The notes: a model not told the origin generated them from the letters alone. DNA of 64,000 nucleotides from Adiantum capillus-veneris (GCA_014529385.2 CM043964.1:103020087-103084086), one strand, 5' to 3'; counted from the stretch's first letter, positions 1 through 13,259 are shown. Numbers and translations: made by a program.

Positions 1-73
1 TGTAGTTTTCCCTCTTGTACCTCTTCACCTGCCAAAGGTGTACCCTTCTTTGCCTTTGCATTTTGAGCATGCA

Positions 74-859
74 TTAAATATGAACTGCAGGCTTAGTTGT
101 ACTCCGAGAAAATCCAAATAGCATGCATTCAGCATGTTTTCCATCAATAGTGCGTACATTATAGTGATCAGGAGCTAGCCAACAATTTTGAATAGGGATA
201 TCAAACTCCTTATATTGGAAAGGGAAATAGCGTACACACTTATTCATTCCACCTGTATCTTTTTCTTGTCCTTTCATGGCCTCTGCCTCTAGAGCTTCTA
301 GATCTATGATTCTCATCTTGGACGTTGAACCTTGTGTTGAGGATGCTAGAGATGCATTGTCTACATCCAAAATAGAACTAGTCTCTTTAGGTGCTACTTT
401 TTGCACTTTGACTTTCTTGTTTATATGTGGTCGTGAAGCTTTCACCTTCTTTCCATGTAGTGTGGCTATGATGGAGCTTTGAAGTTGATCTGGTGTGACA
501 CCATGAGTTGACTCTTCAATCTTCCATCCTCAAGAAAAAATTGCCTCATCTTTATTTTGAGACATGTGTGAAAATGCAAATGCTCCTGGAGATAATTGGA
601 ATTCTTGATTCATTGGGACTACAATATCAATGCATTCTACTTGTGGATGACCATCAACTATAGATATAGAGGCTTCCAGTACTTGGCCAACATCTTCAAA
701 TAGACTATCATTCTCTTTCTTTGCAATAAATAGATGCACCTTATGAAATTGTGCACCATCCATACCATGTATATCTAGATACCAATTCCTTTGATCATTG
801 CAAGTATAGTCAACTGAGACATCCACCCTTGTAACATTTCTTTTTGGTGCCATATATTC
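74..859 (-). pseudogene. Hypothetical ORF with one internal stop, preceded by a splice acceptor
   Basis: On the minus strand a reading frame starts at ATG 853-851 (MAPKRNVTRVDV...) and runs to 74, broken only by a TGA at 532-530. The segments before and after the stop share one frame, about 259 codons in all. Just upstream lies a run of ten T followed by AG (870-860), so the ATG probably sits near the start of an exon whose intron extends into the satellite array. The second half is basic and Ser/Thr-rich, then has an aromatic stretch near the end (KCVRYFPFQYKEF). I do not recognise a domain. The frame stops at 74, but minus-strand sequence to 1 stays open in another frame, so the gene may continue off the window. 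Its place beside repeats suggests a transposon-borne gene; that is inference. Confidence 0.4.
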
Positions 860-900
860 CTAAAAAAAAAACAAATTCAGTTGTTGTTACTAAATAATAT

Positions 901-3900
901 AGTCCACCACTTGTCCAACCTACTTCCAAGGTGGTTTGTAGGTCCACCACTTGTCCAAGCTAGGTCTACTGAAACGAGCTATTTTTTTTGTTTCAAGGTC
1001 AATGTGTGAATGGAGTGTAGCTACTATGTCTATTAGTATGAATGGCTTGGGGAAAAGGTCCACCACTTGTCCAACCTACTATCCATTGTGTTATGGATGC
1101 TTTAGCCCAAGGTGACTTGAAGGTCCACCACCACCTGTCTAAGTTATCTCTATTTAAACAAGCTATCTCTATTGTTTCAAGGTCAACATGCAAATTCAGT
1201 GTAGCTACTATGTTTACTACCATGGATGGTTCGGGGCATAGGTCCACCCCTTGTCCAACGTACTATCCATTGTGTTATGGAGGTTTTAGCCCAAGGTTGT
1301 TTGAAGGTCCACCATCTGTCCAAGATAGTTCTATTGATACAAGCTATATATTTTGTTTCAAGGTCAATGTGTGAATGGAGTTTAGCTACTATGTCTATTA
1401 GTATGGATGGTTTGGGGAAGAGGTCCACCGCTTGTCCAACCTAATATCCATTGTGTTATGGAAGCTTGTGCCCTAGGTGGTTTGAAGGTCTACCACCTGT
1501 CCAAGCTAGATCTATTGAAAGAAGCTATCTCTCTTGTTTCAAGGTCAATGTGTGAAATGAGTGTAGCTACTATGTTTACTACCGTGGATGGCTTGGTACA
1601 CAGGTCCACCCCTTGTCCAACCTACTAATCATTGTGTTATGGAGGTTTTAGCCCAAGGTGGTTTAAAGGTCCACCATGTGTCCAAGCTAGCTATAATGAA
1701 TAGTCCTATCTCTATTATTTGAAGGTCATATTATGAATGGAGTGTAGCTACTAGATTAATTACCATGGATGGTTAGGGTGAGAGGTCGACCACTTGTCCA
1801 ACCTACTATCCATTGTGTTCTGGAGGTTTTAGCCGAGTCAAGGTCCACCACCTATCCTAGCTAGATACATTGCACAAAGCTATCCCTATTGTTCAGAATT
1901 CAATGTGTGAATGGAGTGTAGCTACTTTTTTTACTACCATGGATGGTTTGGGGCAGAGGTCCACCACTTGTCCAACCTACTATGCATTGTGTTATGGAGG
2001 TTTTAGCCCAAGATTGTTTGAAGGTCTACCACCTGTACAAGCTAGCTCCATTTATAGAAGATATCTCTAATGTTTCAAGGTCAATGTGTGAATTGAGTGT
2101 AGCTACTTTGTTTACTACCATGGATGGTTTGGGGTAGAGATCCACCATTTGTCCAATCTCCTATCCATTCTGTTATGGAGGTTTTATCCCAAGGTTGTTT
2201 TAAGGTCCACCACCCGTCCAAGCTAGCTCTATCGAAAGAAGCTATCTCTATTATTTGAAGGTCAATGTGTGAATGGAGTGTAACTACTATGCTTCTTACC
2301 ATGGATAGTATGGGGTAGAGGTCCAACACTTGTCCAACCTACTATCCATTGTGTTATGGAGGTTTTAGTCCAGGGTGGTTTCAAGGTGGACCACCTGTTT
2401 AAGATATCTCTAATGTTTCAAGGTCAATGTCTGAATGGAGTGTAGCTACTATCTCTATTACCATAGATGGTTTGGGGCATAGGTCCACAAATTGTCCAAC
2501 CTACTATCCCTTGTATTATGAAGGTTTTAGCCCAAGGTGGTTTGAAGGTCCACAACCTATCCAAGCTAACTCTATTCACAATAGTCATATCTCTATTTTT
2601 TGAAGGTCAATGTGTGAATGCAGTATAGCAAGTATGTTTACTACCATGGATGGTTTAGGGAAGACGTCTACCACTTGTCCAACCTACTATCCATTGTGAT
2701 AAAGTTTTTAGCCCAAGGTGGTTTGAAGGTCCACCACATGTCTAAGCTAGCTATATTGAAAGAAGATATCTCTATTCTTTGAAGGTCAATGTGTGAATGG
2801 AGTGTAACTACTATGTTAATTACCATGGATGGTTTGGGGTAGAGGTCCACCACTTGTACAACCTACTATCCACTGTGTTATGGAGGTTTTATCCCTATGT
2901 GGTTTGAAGGTCAATCTGTGAATGAAGTGTAGCTACTATGTTTACTACCATGGATGGTTTGGGACAGAGGCCCACCACTTGTCCAACCTACTAACCATTG
3001 TGTAATGAAGGTTTTAGTCTAAGGTGGTTTGAAGGTCCACCACCTGTCCAAGCTATATCTATTGAAAGAAGATATCTCTATTGTTTGAAGGTCAATGTAT
3101 GAATGGAGTAGAGCTACTATGTTGACTACTATTGATGGTTTTGGACAGAGGTCCACCACTTGTCCAACCTATGAACCATTGCGTTACGGAGGTTCTGGCC
3201 CAAGGTGGTTTGAAGATCCACCAACTATCCAAGCTAGCTCTATTGAAAGAATCTATCACTATTGTTTGAAGGTTAAAGTGTGAATAGAGTGTAGCTACTT
3301 TGTTTACTACCATGGAGGGTTTTCCAGACAGAGGTCCATCACTTGTCCAACCTACTAGCCATTATGTTATGGAGGTTTTAGCCCAAGGTGGTTTGAAAGT
3401 CCACCTCCTGTCCAAGCTCTATTGAATAGTCCTATCTCTACTCTGATAGTTTGGATGGTTTGGGATAGAGATCTAAAACTTGTCCAACCTACTATCCATT
3501 GTATAATTGAGGTTTTAGCCCAAGGTGGTTTGAAGGTCCACCACCTGTCCAAGCTAGCTCTATTGAAATAAGCTATCTCTATTGTTTGAAGGTCAATGTG
3601 TGAATGGAGTGTAACTACTATGTTTACTACCATGGATGGTTTGGGAAGAGACCATCACTTGTCCAACCTCCTAGCGATTATGTTATGGAGGTTTAAGGCC
3701 AAGGTGGTTTGAAGGTCCACCACCTGTCCAAGCTATCTCTATTGAATATTCCTATCTCTTGTTTGATCATGTTGATGGTTTGGGGTAGAGGTCCAACACT
3801 TTCCCAACCTACTATATATTGTGTTATTGAGGTTTTAGTCCGAGGTGGTTTGAAGGTTCACCACCTGTCCAAGTCTGATCTATTGAAAGAAGCTATCTCT

Positions 3901-6900
3901 TTTCTTTGAATATAATTGTGTGCATGGAGTGTAGCTACTATGTTTACTACCATGGAGGGTTTGAAACAGTGTTCCATCACTTGTCCAACGGACTAACCAT
4001 TGTGTTATGGAGATTTTAGCCCAAGGTGGTTTGAAGGTCCACCACCTGTCCAAGCTAGCTCTATTGAATAATCATATCTCTACTCTAGTAGCCTGGATGG
4101 TTCTGGATAGAGGTCAATCACTTGTCCAATTTATTATTTCTTGTGTTATAAAAGTTTTATCCCACGGTGGTTTGAAGGTCCACCACCTATCGAAGGTAGA
4201 TGTATTAAAAGAAGCTATCTCTATTGTTTGAAGGTCATGTCCAAGCTAGATCTATTGAAAGTAGCTATCTCTATTTTTTGAAGGTCACTGTGTGAATGTA
4301 GTGTCTACTATGTTTACTACCAGGGATGGTTTGCGGCAGAGGTCCACCAACTTGTCCAACCTACTAACCATTGTGTTATCCAGGTTTTAGCACAAGGTTG
4401 TTTGAAGGTCCACCACCTGTACAAGCTAGCTTTTTTTAAAGAAGCTATCTCCACCACCTCTACTATGTTTACTCCCATGGATGGTTTGGGACATAGGTCC
4501 ATCACTTGTCCAACCTACCTACCATTGTGTTATGGAGGTTAGAGACCAAGGTGGTTTTTAGGTCCAGCACCTATCCAAGCTAGCTCTATTGAATAATCCT
4601 ACCTCTACTCTAATAGCGTGGATGGTTCGGGGTAGAGGTCAATTCCTTGTCCAATTTACTATTTCTTGTGTTATAAAGGTTTTAGCCCAAGGTGGTTTGA
4701 AGGTCCACCACCTGTCAAAGCTAGTTGTATTGAAAGAAGGTATCTCTATTGTTTGAAGGTCAATTAGTGAGTGGAGTGTAGCTACTATGTTTAATGCCAA
4801 CTACTGTCATAGCATGGATGGTTTGGGGTAGAGGTCCAACACTGGTCCGACCCACTATCCATTGTGTTATCGAGGGTTTAGAACAAGGTGGTTTGAAGGG
4901 CCACCACCTATCAAAGCTAGATCTACTGAAAGAATCTATCTCTATTGTTTGAAGGTCAATTTGTGAACGGAGTGTAGCTACTATTTTTAATACCATGGAT
5001 GGTTTGGGGTAGAGGTTCACCACTTGTCCAACCTACTTTTACCATTGTGTTATAGAGGTTTTAGCCCAAGTATGTTTGAAGGTCGACCATCTGGCCAAGC
5101 TAGCTGTATTGAAAGAAGCTATCTCTATTAGTTGAAGGTCATGTTTGAATGAAGTGTAGCTACTATGTTTACTACCATGTATGGTTTGGAGTAGAGGTCC
5201 ACCACTTGTCCAAGCTACTATCCATTGTGTTATGGAGTTTTTAGCCCTAGGTGGTTTGAAGGTCAATCTATGAATGGAGTATAAGTACTATGTTTACTAC
5301 CATGGGTGGTTTGGGACAGAGGTCCACAACTTGTCAAACCTACCAACCATTTTTTATGGAGGTTTTTGCCCAAGGTGGTTTGAAGGTCCACCACCTGTCC
5401 AAGCTAGCTCTATTGAATAGTCCTATCTCTAGTCTGATATTGTTGATGGTTTGGGGTATAGGTCCAACACTTTTCCAACCTACTATCCATTGTGTTATTG
5501 AGGCTTTATCCCGAGGTGGTTTGAAGGTTTACTACATGTCCAAGTTTGATCTATTATAAGAGCCTTTCTCTTTTGTTTAAAGATCAATGTTTTCATGGAG
5601 TGTAGCTACTATGTTTATTACCATGGAAGGTTTGGGACAGAGTTCCATCACTTGTCCAACCTATTAACCATTGTGGTAAAGAGGTTTTAGCGCAAAGTGG
5701 TTTGAAGTTCCACCACCTATCAAAGCTAGCTCTATTGAATAATCCTATCTCTACTTTAATAGCATGGAAGGTTCTGGATAGAGGTCAATCACTTGTCCAG
5801 TTTACTATTTCTTGTGTTATAAAGGTTTTATCCCAAGGTGGTTTGAAGGTCCACCACCTCTCCAAGCTAGATTTATTAAAAGAAGCTATCTCTATTGTTT
5901 GAAGGTCATGTCCAAGCTAGATGTATTGCAAGTAGCTATCTCTAATTTTTGAAGGTCAATGTGTGAATGTAGTGTCTACTATGTTTACTACCAGGGATGG
6001 TTTGGGGCAGAGGTCCACCAACTTGTCCAACCTACTAACCATTGTGTTATCCAGGTTTTAGCCCAAGGTTGTTTGAAGGTCCACCACCTGTACAACCTAT
6101 CTTATTTTAAAGAAGATTTTTGTATTGTTTGAAGACCAATGAGTGCATGGAGTGTAGCTACTATGTTTACTACTATGGATGGTTTGGGACATAGGTCCAT
6201 CACTTGTCCAACCTACTAACCATTGTGTTATGGAGGTTATAGCCCAAGGTGATTTGAAGGTCCAGTACTTATCCAATCTAGCTCTATTGAATAATCCTAT
6301 CTCTACTCTAATAGCGTGGATGGTTCTAGGTAGACGTCAATCCCTTGTCCAATTTACTATTTCTTGTGTTATAAAGGTTTTAGCCCAAGGTGGTTTGAAG
6401 GTCCACCATCTGTCCAAGCTAGATGTATTGAAAGAAGCTATCTCTATTGTTTGAAGGTCAATTTGTGAATGGAGTGTAGCTACTATGTTTAATACCATGG
6501 ATGGTTTGGGGTAGAGGTTCACCATTTGTCCAAACTACTTACCAGTGTCTTATAGAGGTTTTAGCTCAAGTATGTTTTAAGGTCCACCATCTGGCGAAGC
6601 TAGCTCTATTGAAAGAAGCTATCTCTATTATTTTAAGGTCAATGTATGAATGAAGTGTAGCTACTATGTTTACTACCATGTATGGTTTGGAGTAGAGGTC
6701 CACCACTTATCCAAGCTACTATCCATTGTGTTAGGGAGGTTTTAGCCCTAGGTGGTTTGAAGATCAATCTGTGAATGGAGTGTAACTACTATGTTTACTA
6801 CCATGGATTTTTTGGGACAGAGGTCCACAACTTGTCCAACCTACTAACCATTTTTTTATGGAGGTTTTAGCCCAAGGTGGTTTGAAGGTCCACCACCTAT

Positions 6901-9900
6901 CCAAGATAGCTCTATTGAATAGTCCTATCTCTAGTCTGATCATGTCAATGGTTTGGGGTAGAGGTCCAACAATTTTCCAACCTACTATCCATTGTGTTGT
7001 TGAGGTTTTAGCCCAAGGTGGTGTGAAGCTTCACTGCCTATCCCAGTTTGATCTATTGAAAGAGGCTTTCTATTTTGTTTGGAGATAAATGTGTGCATGG
7101 AGTGTAGCTACTATGTTTACTACCACAGAGGGTTTGGGATAGAGGTCCATCGCTTGTCCAACCTACCAGCCATCATGTTATGGAGGTTTTAGCCCAAGGT
7201 GGTTTGAAGGTCCAGCACCTATCCAAGCTAGTTCTATTGAATAATCCTATCTCTACTCTAATAGCCTGGATGGTTCTGGATAGAGGTGAATCACTTGTCC
7301 AGTTTACTATTTATAAAGGTTTTAGACCTAGGTGGTTTGAAGGTCCACCACCTGTCCAAGCTAGATGTATTAAAAGAAGCTATCTCTATTGTTTGAAGGT
7401 CATGTCCAAGCTAGATCTATTGAAAGTAGCTATCTCTATTTTTTGAAGGTCGATGTGTGAATGTAGTGTCTACTATCTTTACTACCAGGGATGGTTTGTG
7501 GTAGAGGTCCACCAACTTGTCCAACCTACTAGCCACTGTGTTATCCAAGTTTTAGCCCAAGGTTTTTTGAAGGTCCACCACCTGTACAAGGTAGCTCTTT
7601 TTAAAGAAGATATCTCTATTGTTTGAAGATCAATGTGTGCATAGAGTCTAGCTACTATGTTTACTACCATGGATGGTTTGGGACATAGGTCCATCACTTT
7701 TCCAACCTACTAACCATTGTGTTATGGAGGGTATAGCCCAAGGTGTTTTTAAGGTCTACCACCTATCCAAGCTATCTCTATTGAATAGTCATATCTCTAC
7801 TCTAATAGAGTGGATGGTTTGGGGTAGAAGTCCAACACTTGTCCAACCCACTATCCATTGTGTTATCGAGGGTATAGAACAAGGTGGTTTGAAGTTCCAC
7901 CACCTGTCAAAGCTATATCTACTGAAAGAATATATCTCTATTGCTTGAAGGTAAATTTGTGCATGGACTATAGCTACTATGTTTAATACCATGGATGGTT
8001 TGGGGTAGAGGTTCACCACTTGTCCAACCTACTTACCATTGTGTTATAGAGGTTTTAGCCCAAGTATATTTGAAGTTCCACCATCTGGCCAAGCTAGATC
8101 TATTGAAAGAAGCTATCTCTATTTTTTGAAGGTCAATGTGTGAATGAAGTATAGTTACTATGTTTACTACCATGTATGGTTTGGAGTAGAGGTCCACCAC
8201 TTGTCCAAGCTACTATCCATTGTGTTATGGAGGTTTTAGCCCTAGGTGGTTTGAAGGTCAATCTGTGATTGGAGTTTGCCTACTATGTTTACTACCATGG
8301 ATGGTTTTGGACAGAGTACCACAACTTGCAAATCTACTAACCATTTTTTTATGGAGGTTTTAGCCCAAGGTGGTTTGAAGGTCCACCACGTATCCAAGCT
8401 AGCTCTATTGAATAGTCCTATCTTTATTCTGATCATGTTGATGGTTTGGGGTAGAGGTGCAACACTTTTCCAACCTACTATCCTTTGTGTTATTGAGGTT
8501 TTATCCCAAGGTGGTTTGAAGGTTCACCACCTGTCCAAGTTAGCTCTATTGAATAATCCTATCTCTACTCTAATAGCGTGGATTATTATGGGTAGAGGTC
8601 AATCACTTGTCCAATTTACTATTTCTTGTGTTATAAAGGTTTTAGCCCAAGGTGATTTGAAGGTCCACCACATGTCCAAGATAGATGTATTGAAATAAGC
8701 TATCTCTATTCTTTGAAGTTCATGTCCAAGATAGATATATTGAAAGTAGCTATCTCTAGTGTTTGAAGGTCAATGTGTGAATGGAGTGTCTACTATGTTT
8801 ACTATGAGGGGTGGTTTGGAAGAGAGGTCCACCACTTGTCCAACCTACTAACCATTGTGTTATGCATGTTTTAGCCCAAGACTGTTTGAAGGTCCACCAC
8901 CTGTACAAGCTAGCTCTGTTTAAAGAACCTATCTCTATTGTTTGAAAATCAATGTGGGCATGGAGTGTAGCTACTATGTTTACTACCATGGATCGTTTGG
9001 TACATAGGTCCATCACTTTTGCAACCTACTGACCATTGTCTTATAGAGGTTTTAGACCAAGGTGGTTTGAAGGTCCACCACCTATCCAAGCTATGTCTAT
9101 TGAATAGTCCTATCTCTACTCTGATAGCATGGATGGTTTGCGGTAGAGGTCCAACACTGGTCCAACTCACTATCCATTGTGTTATCGAGGGTTTAGAACA
9201 AGGTGGTTTGAAGGTTCACCACCTGTGAAAGCTAGATCTACTAAAAGAATCTGTCTGTTATGTTTGAAGGTCAATTTGTGAATGGGGTGTAGGTACTATG
9301 TTTAATACCATGGATGGTTTGGGGTAGAGGTTCACCACTTGTCCAACCTACATACCATTGTGTTATGGAGGTTTTAGCCCAAGGTTTTTTGAAGGTCAAC
9401 CGTCTAGCCAAGCTAGCTCTATTGAAAGAAGCTATCTCTATTGTTTGAAGGTCAATGTTTGAATGAAGTGTAGCTACTATGTTTACTACCATGTATGGTT
9501 TGGCGTAGAGGTCCACCACTTGTCCAACCTACTAACCATTGTGTTATGGAGGTTTTAGCACAAGGTGGTTTGAAGGTCCACCATCTATCCAATCTAGATC
9601 TATTGAATAGTCATGTATCTACTATTATTGCATGGATGGTTTTGGGTAGAGGTCCAACACTTGTCCAACCTACTATCCATTGTGTTATGGAGGTCTTAGA
9701 CCAAGGTGGTTTGAAGTTCCACCACCTGTACAAGCTAACTCTATTGAATAGTCCTATAGCTATTGTTTGAAGGTTAATGTGTGAATATATTTTACCTACT
9801 ATGTTTACTATCAAGGATGGTCTGGGTAAAGGTCCACTACTTGTCTAACCTACTAACCATTGTGTTTTGGAGGTTTTAGCCCAAGGTGGTTTTAAGGTCT

Positions 9901-10246
9901 ACCACTTGTCCAAGTTAGCTATATTCAATAGTCCTATCTCTATTGTTTGAAGGTCAATGTGTGAAAGGATGGTTTTGGGCAGAGGTCCACCACTTGTCCA
10001 ACCTACCAACTTGTGTTATAAAGGATTTAGCCCAAGTTGTTTTGAAGGTCCACCACTTGTCCAAGCTAGCTCGATTGAAAGAAGCTATCTCTATTGAAGA
10101 AAGATATCTCTATTTTTTGAAGGTCAATGTGTGAATGGAGTGTAACTACCATGTTTACCCCCATGGACGGTTTGGGGAAGAGGTCCACCACTTGTCCAAC
10201 CTATTATCCATTGTGTTTTGTTTTAAGGTCCACCACTTGTCTAAAC
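901..10246. repeat. ~181-bp tandem satellite array (~9.3 kb, roughly 50 monomers)
   Basis: The same unit recurs head to tail. It runs from GTCCACCACTTGTCCAACC, through TTATGGAGGTTTTAGCCCAA, TATCTCTATTGTTTGAAGG and GTAGCTACTATGTTTACTAC, to CATGGATGGTTTGGGGTAGA, and then restarts. Counting one typical copy gives 181 bp. Shorter variants lack the GAATGGAGTGTAGCTACTATG part and carry CCTATCTCTACTCTAATAGC instead; others contain a second copy of the CAAGCTAGATCTATTGAAAG segment. Divergence between neighbours is moderate. The reading frames through it (up to ~140 codons) are by-products of the repeat: the same peptide recurs in shifted frames on both strands. The unit length matches the nucleosome-sized range of many plant centromeric or heterochromatic satellites, but nothing here proves a centromere. 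Confidence 0.95.
3660..9510. repeat. Higher-order repeat (~1.5 kb) within the satellite
   Basis: Variant monomers recur in a fixed order. The variant GGTTTGGAGTAGAGGTCC starts at 5183, 6684 and 8178 (spacings 1501 and 1494 bp), with a derivative at 9497 (1319 bp). The variant CCATTTTTTTATGGAGG occurs near 5347, 6848 and 8341. The duplicated segment CATGTCCAAGCTAGAT appears near 4235, 5907, 7400 and 8720. So about eight or nine monomers, some truncated, form a ~1.5-kb superunit present about 3.5-4 times. The first part of the array (901-3650) does not show this order. Confidence 0.8.
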
Positions 10247-10848
10247 TTTAATAATCTCATCTACATTTGAATTAAACAGCCCAAATTTAAATGATCCCAC
10301 ATAAATTCAAATCAAGGCGCTCAAATTTAAATAATCCCATCTGAATCAACTTCACCGTCTCGCTTAAATTCAAATTTTTCTATCCAGATTTAAATTTGAA
10401 AGCAAGTTCAGTTAAAAGGATGTCTTTGCCCCGCCTAAATTCTAATCCGTCCTTGTTGAATCACATTTTTTGCATCTATAGCCAAACGAGGTCCACCACT
10501 TGCCCAACCAGCACTACCAAGAAAAACCCCTACATTATACATCTAACCAAAATTCTATCTCAAATATTTCATATTTCAGTCATTTCAAAAACAACAGATA
10601 GAGAAAGTAGCCATCAGCAACTCAACAAAGACCAGCCATTTTACCAAACCAAGATTTTAGTAATTGACGCCAGTAAGTCGACTAGTCATTCATGTTACTG
10701 TTGATACACTATGTATTTAATATTACACAAAGAATAGATTTGCATATCTCTGTATGCTTGAAATATGTGTATTTGCATAATTACAATAGTAAACCCTAAA
10801 ACCTAAAAACGTAAATTATGTCTCTTTGAAAAAAAGAATGATAGAGAA
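10247..10848. other. AT-rich spacer after the satellite
   Basis: Right after the last monomer there are several short repeats of the form AAATTTAAAT(G)ATCCCA (10255-10400), then one more isolated copy of the satellite core, GAGGTCCACCACTTGCCC, near 10489. A 102-codon reading frame at 10396-10704 shows no recognisable composition or domain and I do not treat it as a gene. Nothing else was identified. Confidence 0.5.
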
Positions 10849-10902
10849 TTGATGAGAGAGAGTGCGAGAGAGGGAAAGAGAGAGAGAGAGAGAGAGAGAA
10901 AG
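10849..10902 (+). repeat. GA-rich microsatellite
   Basis: Imperfect GA repeats, becoming pure GA for about 24 bp near 10877-10900. Confidence 0.85.
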
Positions 10903-10924
10903 ATGTACCTGATCTGTTGTGTCG

Positions 10925-11275
10925 GTCTGTTTTGCTATGTCAATGTGTTCCACAGTAGTGACTTGCTCTGCAATAACGACCTGCTTTGCAATAGCAACTT
11001 GCTATGTGATAGTGCAACCTGCTCTTCGATGGCGACCTGCTCGATGATGGCAATAGAGACCTAATTTTCTCAGATGGTGATGGCAAATTGTTCTGCGGTG
11101 TTGATCTATTTTGCGATGTCAATACCACCTCCAATAGAAACCTGGTTTGCAATAGTGACCTGCTCAAGGATGGCAGTAACAACGTGTTCCTCTGATGACG
11201 ACTTGTGCAGCAATACCTATTTCGTGTTGTGTGTGAAAGCGACCCTAGGTTTGTGTTTTTTGTGTGTGAATGCCA
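10925..11275. repeat. Degenerate ~18-24-bp minisatellite
   Basis: Roughly a dozen imperfect copies of a unit like TGCTCTGCAATGGCGACC follow each other (for example TGCTTTGCAATAGCAACT, TGCTCTTCGATGGCGACC, TGGTTTGCAATAGTGACC). Copies vary in length and are strongly diverged. The overlapping reading frames on both strands follow from the repeat. Confidence 0.6.
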
Positions 11276-11650
11276 CGTAAGAAACAAACATGGACTTTAA
11301 GATTAGAAGGATAATGACCTAAATCGCAGTTTGTGCCTCATGGCACATATGGAACCTAAAATTCAAATATAGTTCGTTTTGAGTTTTATTATCCTATTTC
11401 AAGTCTAAGTTGCTTGTTCAATCATAACTTTTGACGGGGAACTTAGAATATAGCAACCAAGGGCTAGGATGACAGCTTGCATTTATTTATACCTTTTCCA
11501 AGTTAAAACTTTTGGGGTACCCAACTTAAGAATCTTTACCCCAAAAAGTCTAGAGAGACACAAGTTTCGTATCAGTTTCAAAGGCCACCTGCATAGAATT
11601 TAAGCACAAAAAGGGACAATTAAGTTGTTCATATTCCCAAAAGCTATCAC
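11276..11650. other. No recognised gene; possible upstream region of the exon at 11651
   Basis: AT-rich unique sequence. No TATA box or coding stretch stands out. Confidence 0.4.
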
Positions 11651-11858
11651 ATGGCTTCACTTGAAAACCAATCTAGTAATGATGTGATGAAAGGACGAAT
11701 GGTTAGGGAATTGGTGGAAGCAGCACCGCTGTTAGACCTTCCTATAACATATAACTTCTTGGCCAAAAGGGTAATCAAAAAAGAGACAAGTCACATTATT
11801 AAACCGGTCTTAGACTTTTCCATGACTGCTTCTATTTCTTTTCGAGCCCTTCACAACG
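11651..11858 (+). CDS. Candidate first exon, unknown protein
   Basis: ATG at 11651 opens a frame (MASLENQSSNDVMKGRM...) that reads as ordinary soluble protein for 69 codons, then meets a strong plant donor, CACAACG/GTAAGC, at 11858/11859. Beyond it the sequence turns at once into non-coding repeats carrying the GGTCCACCACTTGTCC core. I therefore read it as an exon in splice phase 1. No domain is recognised. The next acceptor found on this strand is TTGCAG at 24355, but joining the two directly does not keep the 24357 reading frame open, so a missing exon, decay, or independent genes are all possible. Confidence 0.35.
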
Positions 11859-11879
11859 GTAAGCAAGATCTTAGCCCAA

Positions 11880-12897
11880 AACCTACACGACTCACTTGTT
11901 CAACATGTAGTCTAACATAGTAGTCCTAGTCCACTATCTGCCACCAGGACCTATCGTCAATTGTCCAACCTGTTTGTTATTGCATTAGTTTTTTACCTTC
12001 AGCATTGGCCATTAAAACTAAGTCCACCACTTGTCCAGTCTATACTATGGAAACACCCTATCCATTTACACCTCTTGTTTCATCGGCCAACCACTTTGTT
12101 TTTGCTTTAGTAGTTCATCTTAGTCATGGACCATTAAAACTAGGTCCACCACTTGTCCAAGTTGTACTACTCTAACATAGCACTAATTGTCCCAACCATT
12201 TTGTTCTTGCATTAATATTTCACCTTCGACATTGGCCATTATAGTACGGTCCACCACTTGCCCAAGCTATACTTCTAGTAGGCCTTGTCCACTTCCACCA
12301 CTTGTTTTGTTCCGCCAACCACTTTGTTTTTGCATTAGTAGCTCACCTTAGTCAAGGGCAATTAAAACTAGGTCCGTCACTTGTCCAAGTCGTACTACTC
12401 TAAAATAGCACTATCCGCAACTGGGTTCTACCCCACCAATTGACCACCAACTTTGTTCTTGCAGTAATATTTCACCTTTGGAATTGGCCATGAATACTAG
12501 ATAGTAAAATTGGTCCACTGTCCACCACTTGGTCCACCAACCAACTCCTTCTTGCATTGGTAGTTCACCGTTGGAATTGGCCATTAAAACTAGTCCACCA
12601 CTTGTCCAGGATATACTCTTAGTAGGCCTCATCCACTTTCCACCACTCGGTCTTCCCGCTAGCCATTTTGCATTTGCATTAATATTTCACTTTAGTCATT
12701 GGACATTAAAGCTAGGTTCAACACTTGTCCAAGCTATGCTTTAACATAGTAGCCCTAGTCCACTATCCACTACCAACCACTTTGTTCTTCCATTAGTAGT
12801 TCAACTTCAACAAGGGCTACTTGGAGAGTGGAAATTGAAATTGTTCATTAAAAGTAGGTCCACCATTTGTTCAACCTTGCTTATATTTTTAGAAGAA
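11880..12897. repeat. Second repeat family, ~105-125-bp units with the satellite core motif
   Basis: Units contain ATTAAAACTAGGTCCACC then ACTTGTCCAAGCTATAC, a CTTAGTAGGCC/ACATAGTAGCCC stretch, CCAACCACTTTGTTCTTGC and ATTAGTAGTTCACCTTAG. Core copies lie near 12022, 12143, 12248, 12371, 12592, 12714 and 12856. Apart from the ~16-bp core, the unit does not resemble the 181-bp satellite. Spacing is irregular and divergence high. Confidence 0.7.
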
Positions 12898-13127
12898 ATG
12901 ACTACTTGGACACTAGGAAGTAGGGTCTTGCACTAGTTCACCTTGGACAATGAGCTTTAAAACTAGGTCCACCACTTGTCCAAGCTATGTCACTAAAATA
13001 GGGAGGGGTTCTTGAGCCAATATCCACCACTTCTCAAACCTTACTTCCATTGAAAGAATTAAGGCCTACTTGGACATTGAGATGCATGTTCTATAGTAGT
13101 TTAGTGATTACATTAGAACTAGGTCCA
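12898..13127 (+). repeat. Spacer block, copy 1 (paired with 23984-24215)
   Basis: From GACTACTTGGACACTAGGAA to TTAGAACTAGGTCCA this ~230-bp block matches 23984-24215 in the same orientation with scattered substitutions, roughly 85% by eye. It includes one GGTCCACCACTTGTCCAAGC core. It abuts satellite sequence that begins at about 13128. Confidence 0.8.
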
Positions 13128-13259
13128 ACCTACTACCCATTATCTTATGGAGGCTTTAGCTCTAGGTGGTTTTAAGGTCCACCACGCCTCCAAGCTAGCT
13201 CTATTGAAAGCATCTATCTCTATTGTTTCAAGGTCAATGTGTCAATGGAGTGTAGCTAC
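13128..13259 (+). repeat. Satellite remnant left of the retrotransposon
   Basis: A single 181-bp-type monomer, from CCAACCTACTACCC to GTGTAGCTAC, interrupted by the LTR at 13260. The monomer resumes at 23234 with CTACTATGTTTACTACC, so the insertion point can be read directly. Confidence 0.9.

Noticed and set aside
1042-9770. Many 60-140-codon reading frames on both strands in the satellite region
   Set aside because: They repeat the same peptide words in step with the 181-bp unit, occur on both strands, and start and stop at monomer variants; they are by-products of the repeat.
901-10246. CRISPR-like alternation of conserved and variable parts
   Set aside because: Units are ~181 bp, the parts between cores are themselves repeated rather than unique, no cas genes are present, and the context is a plant genome.
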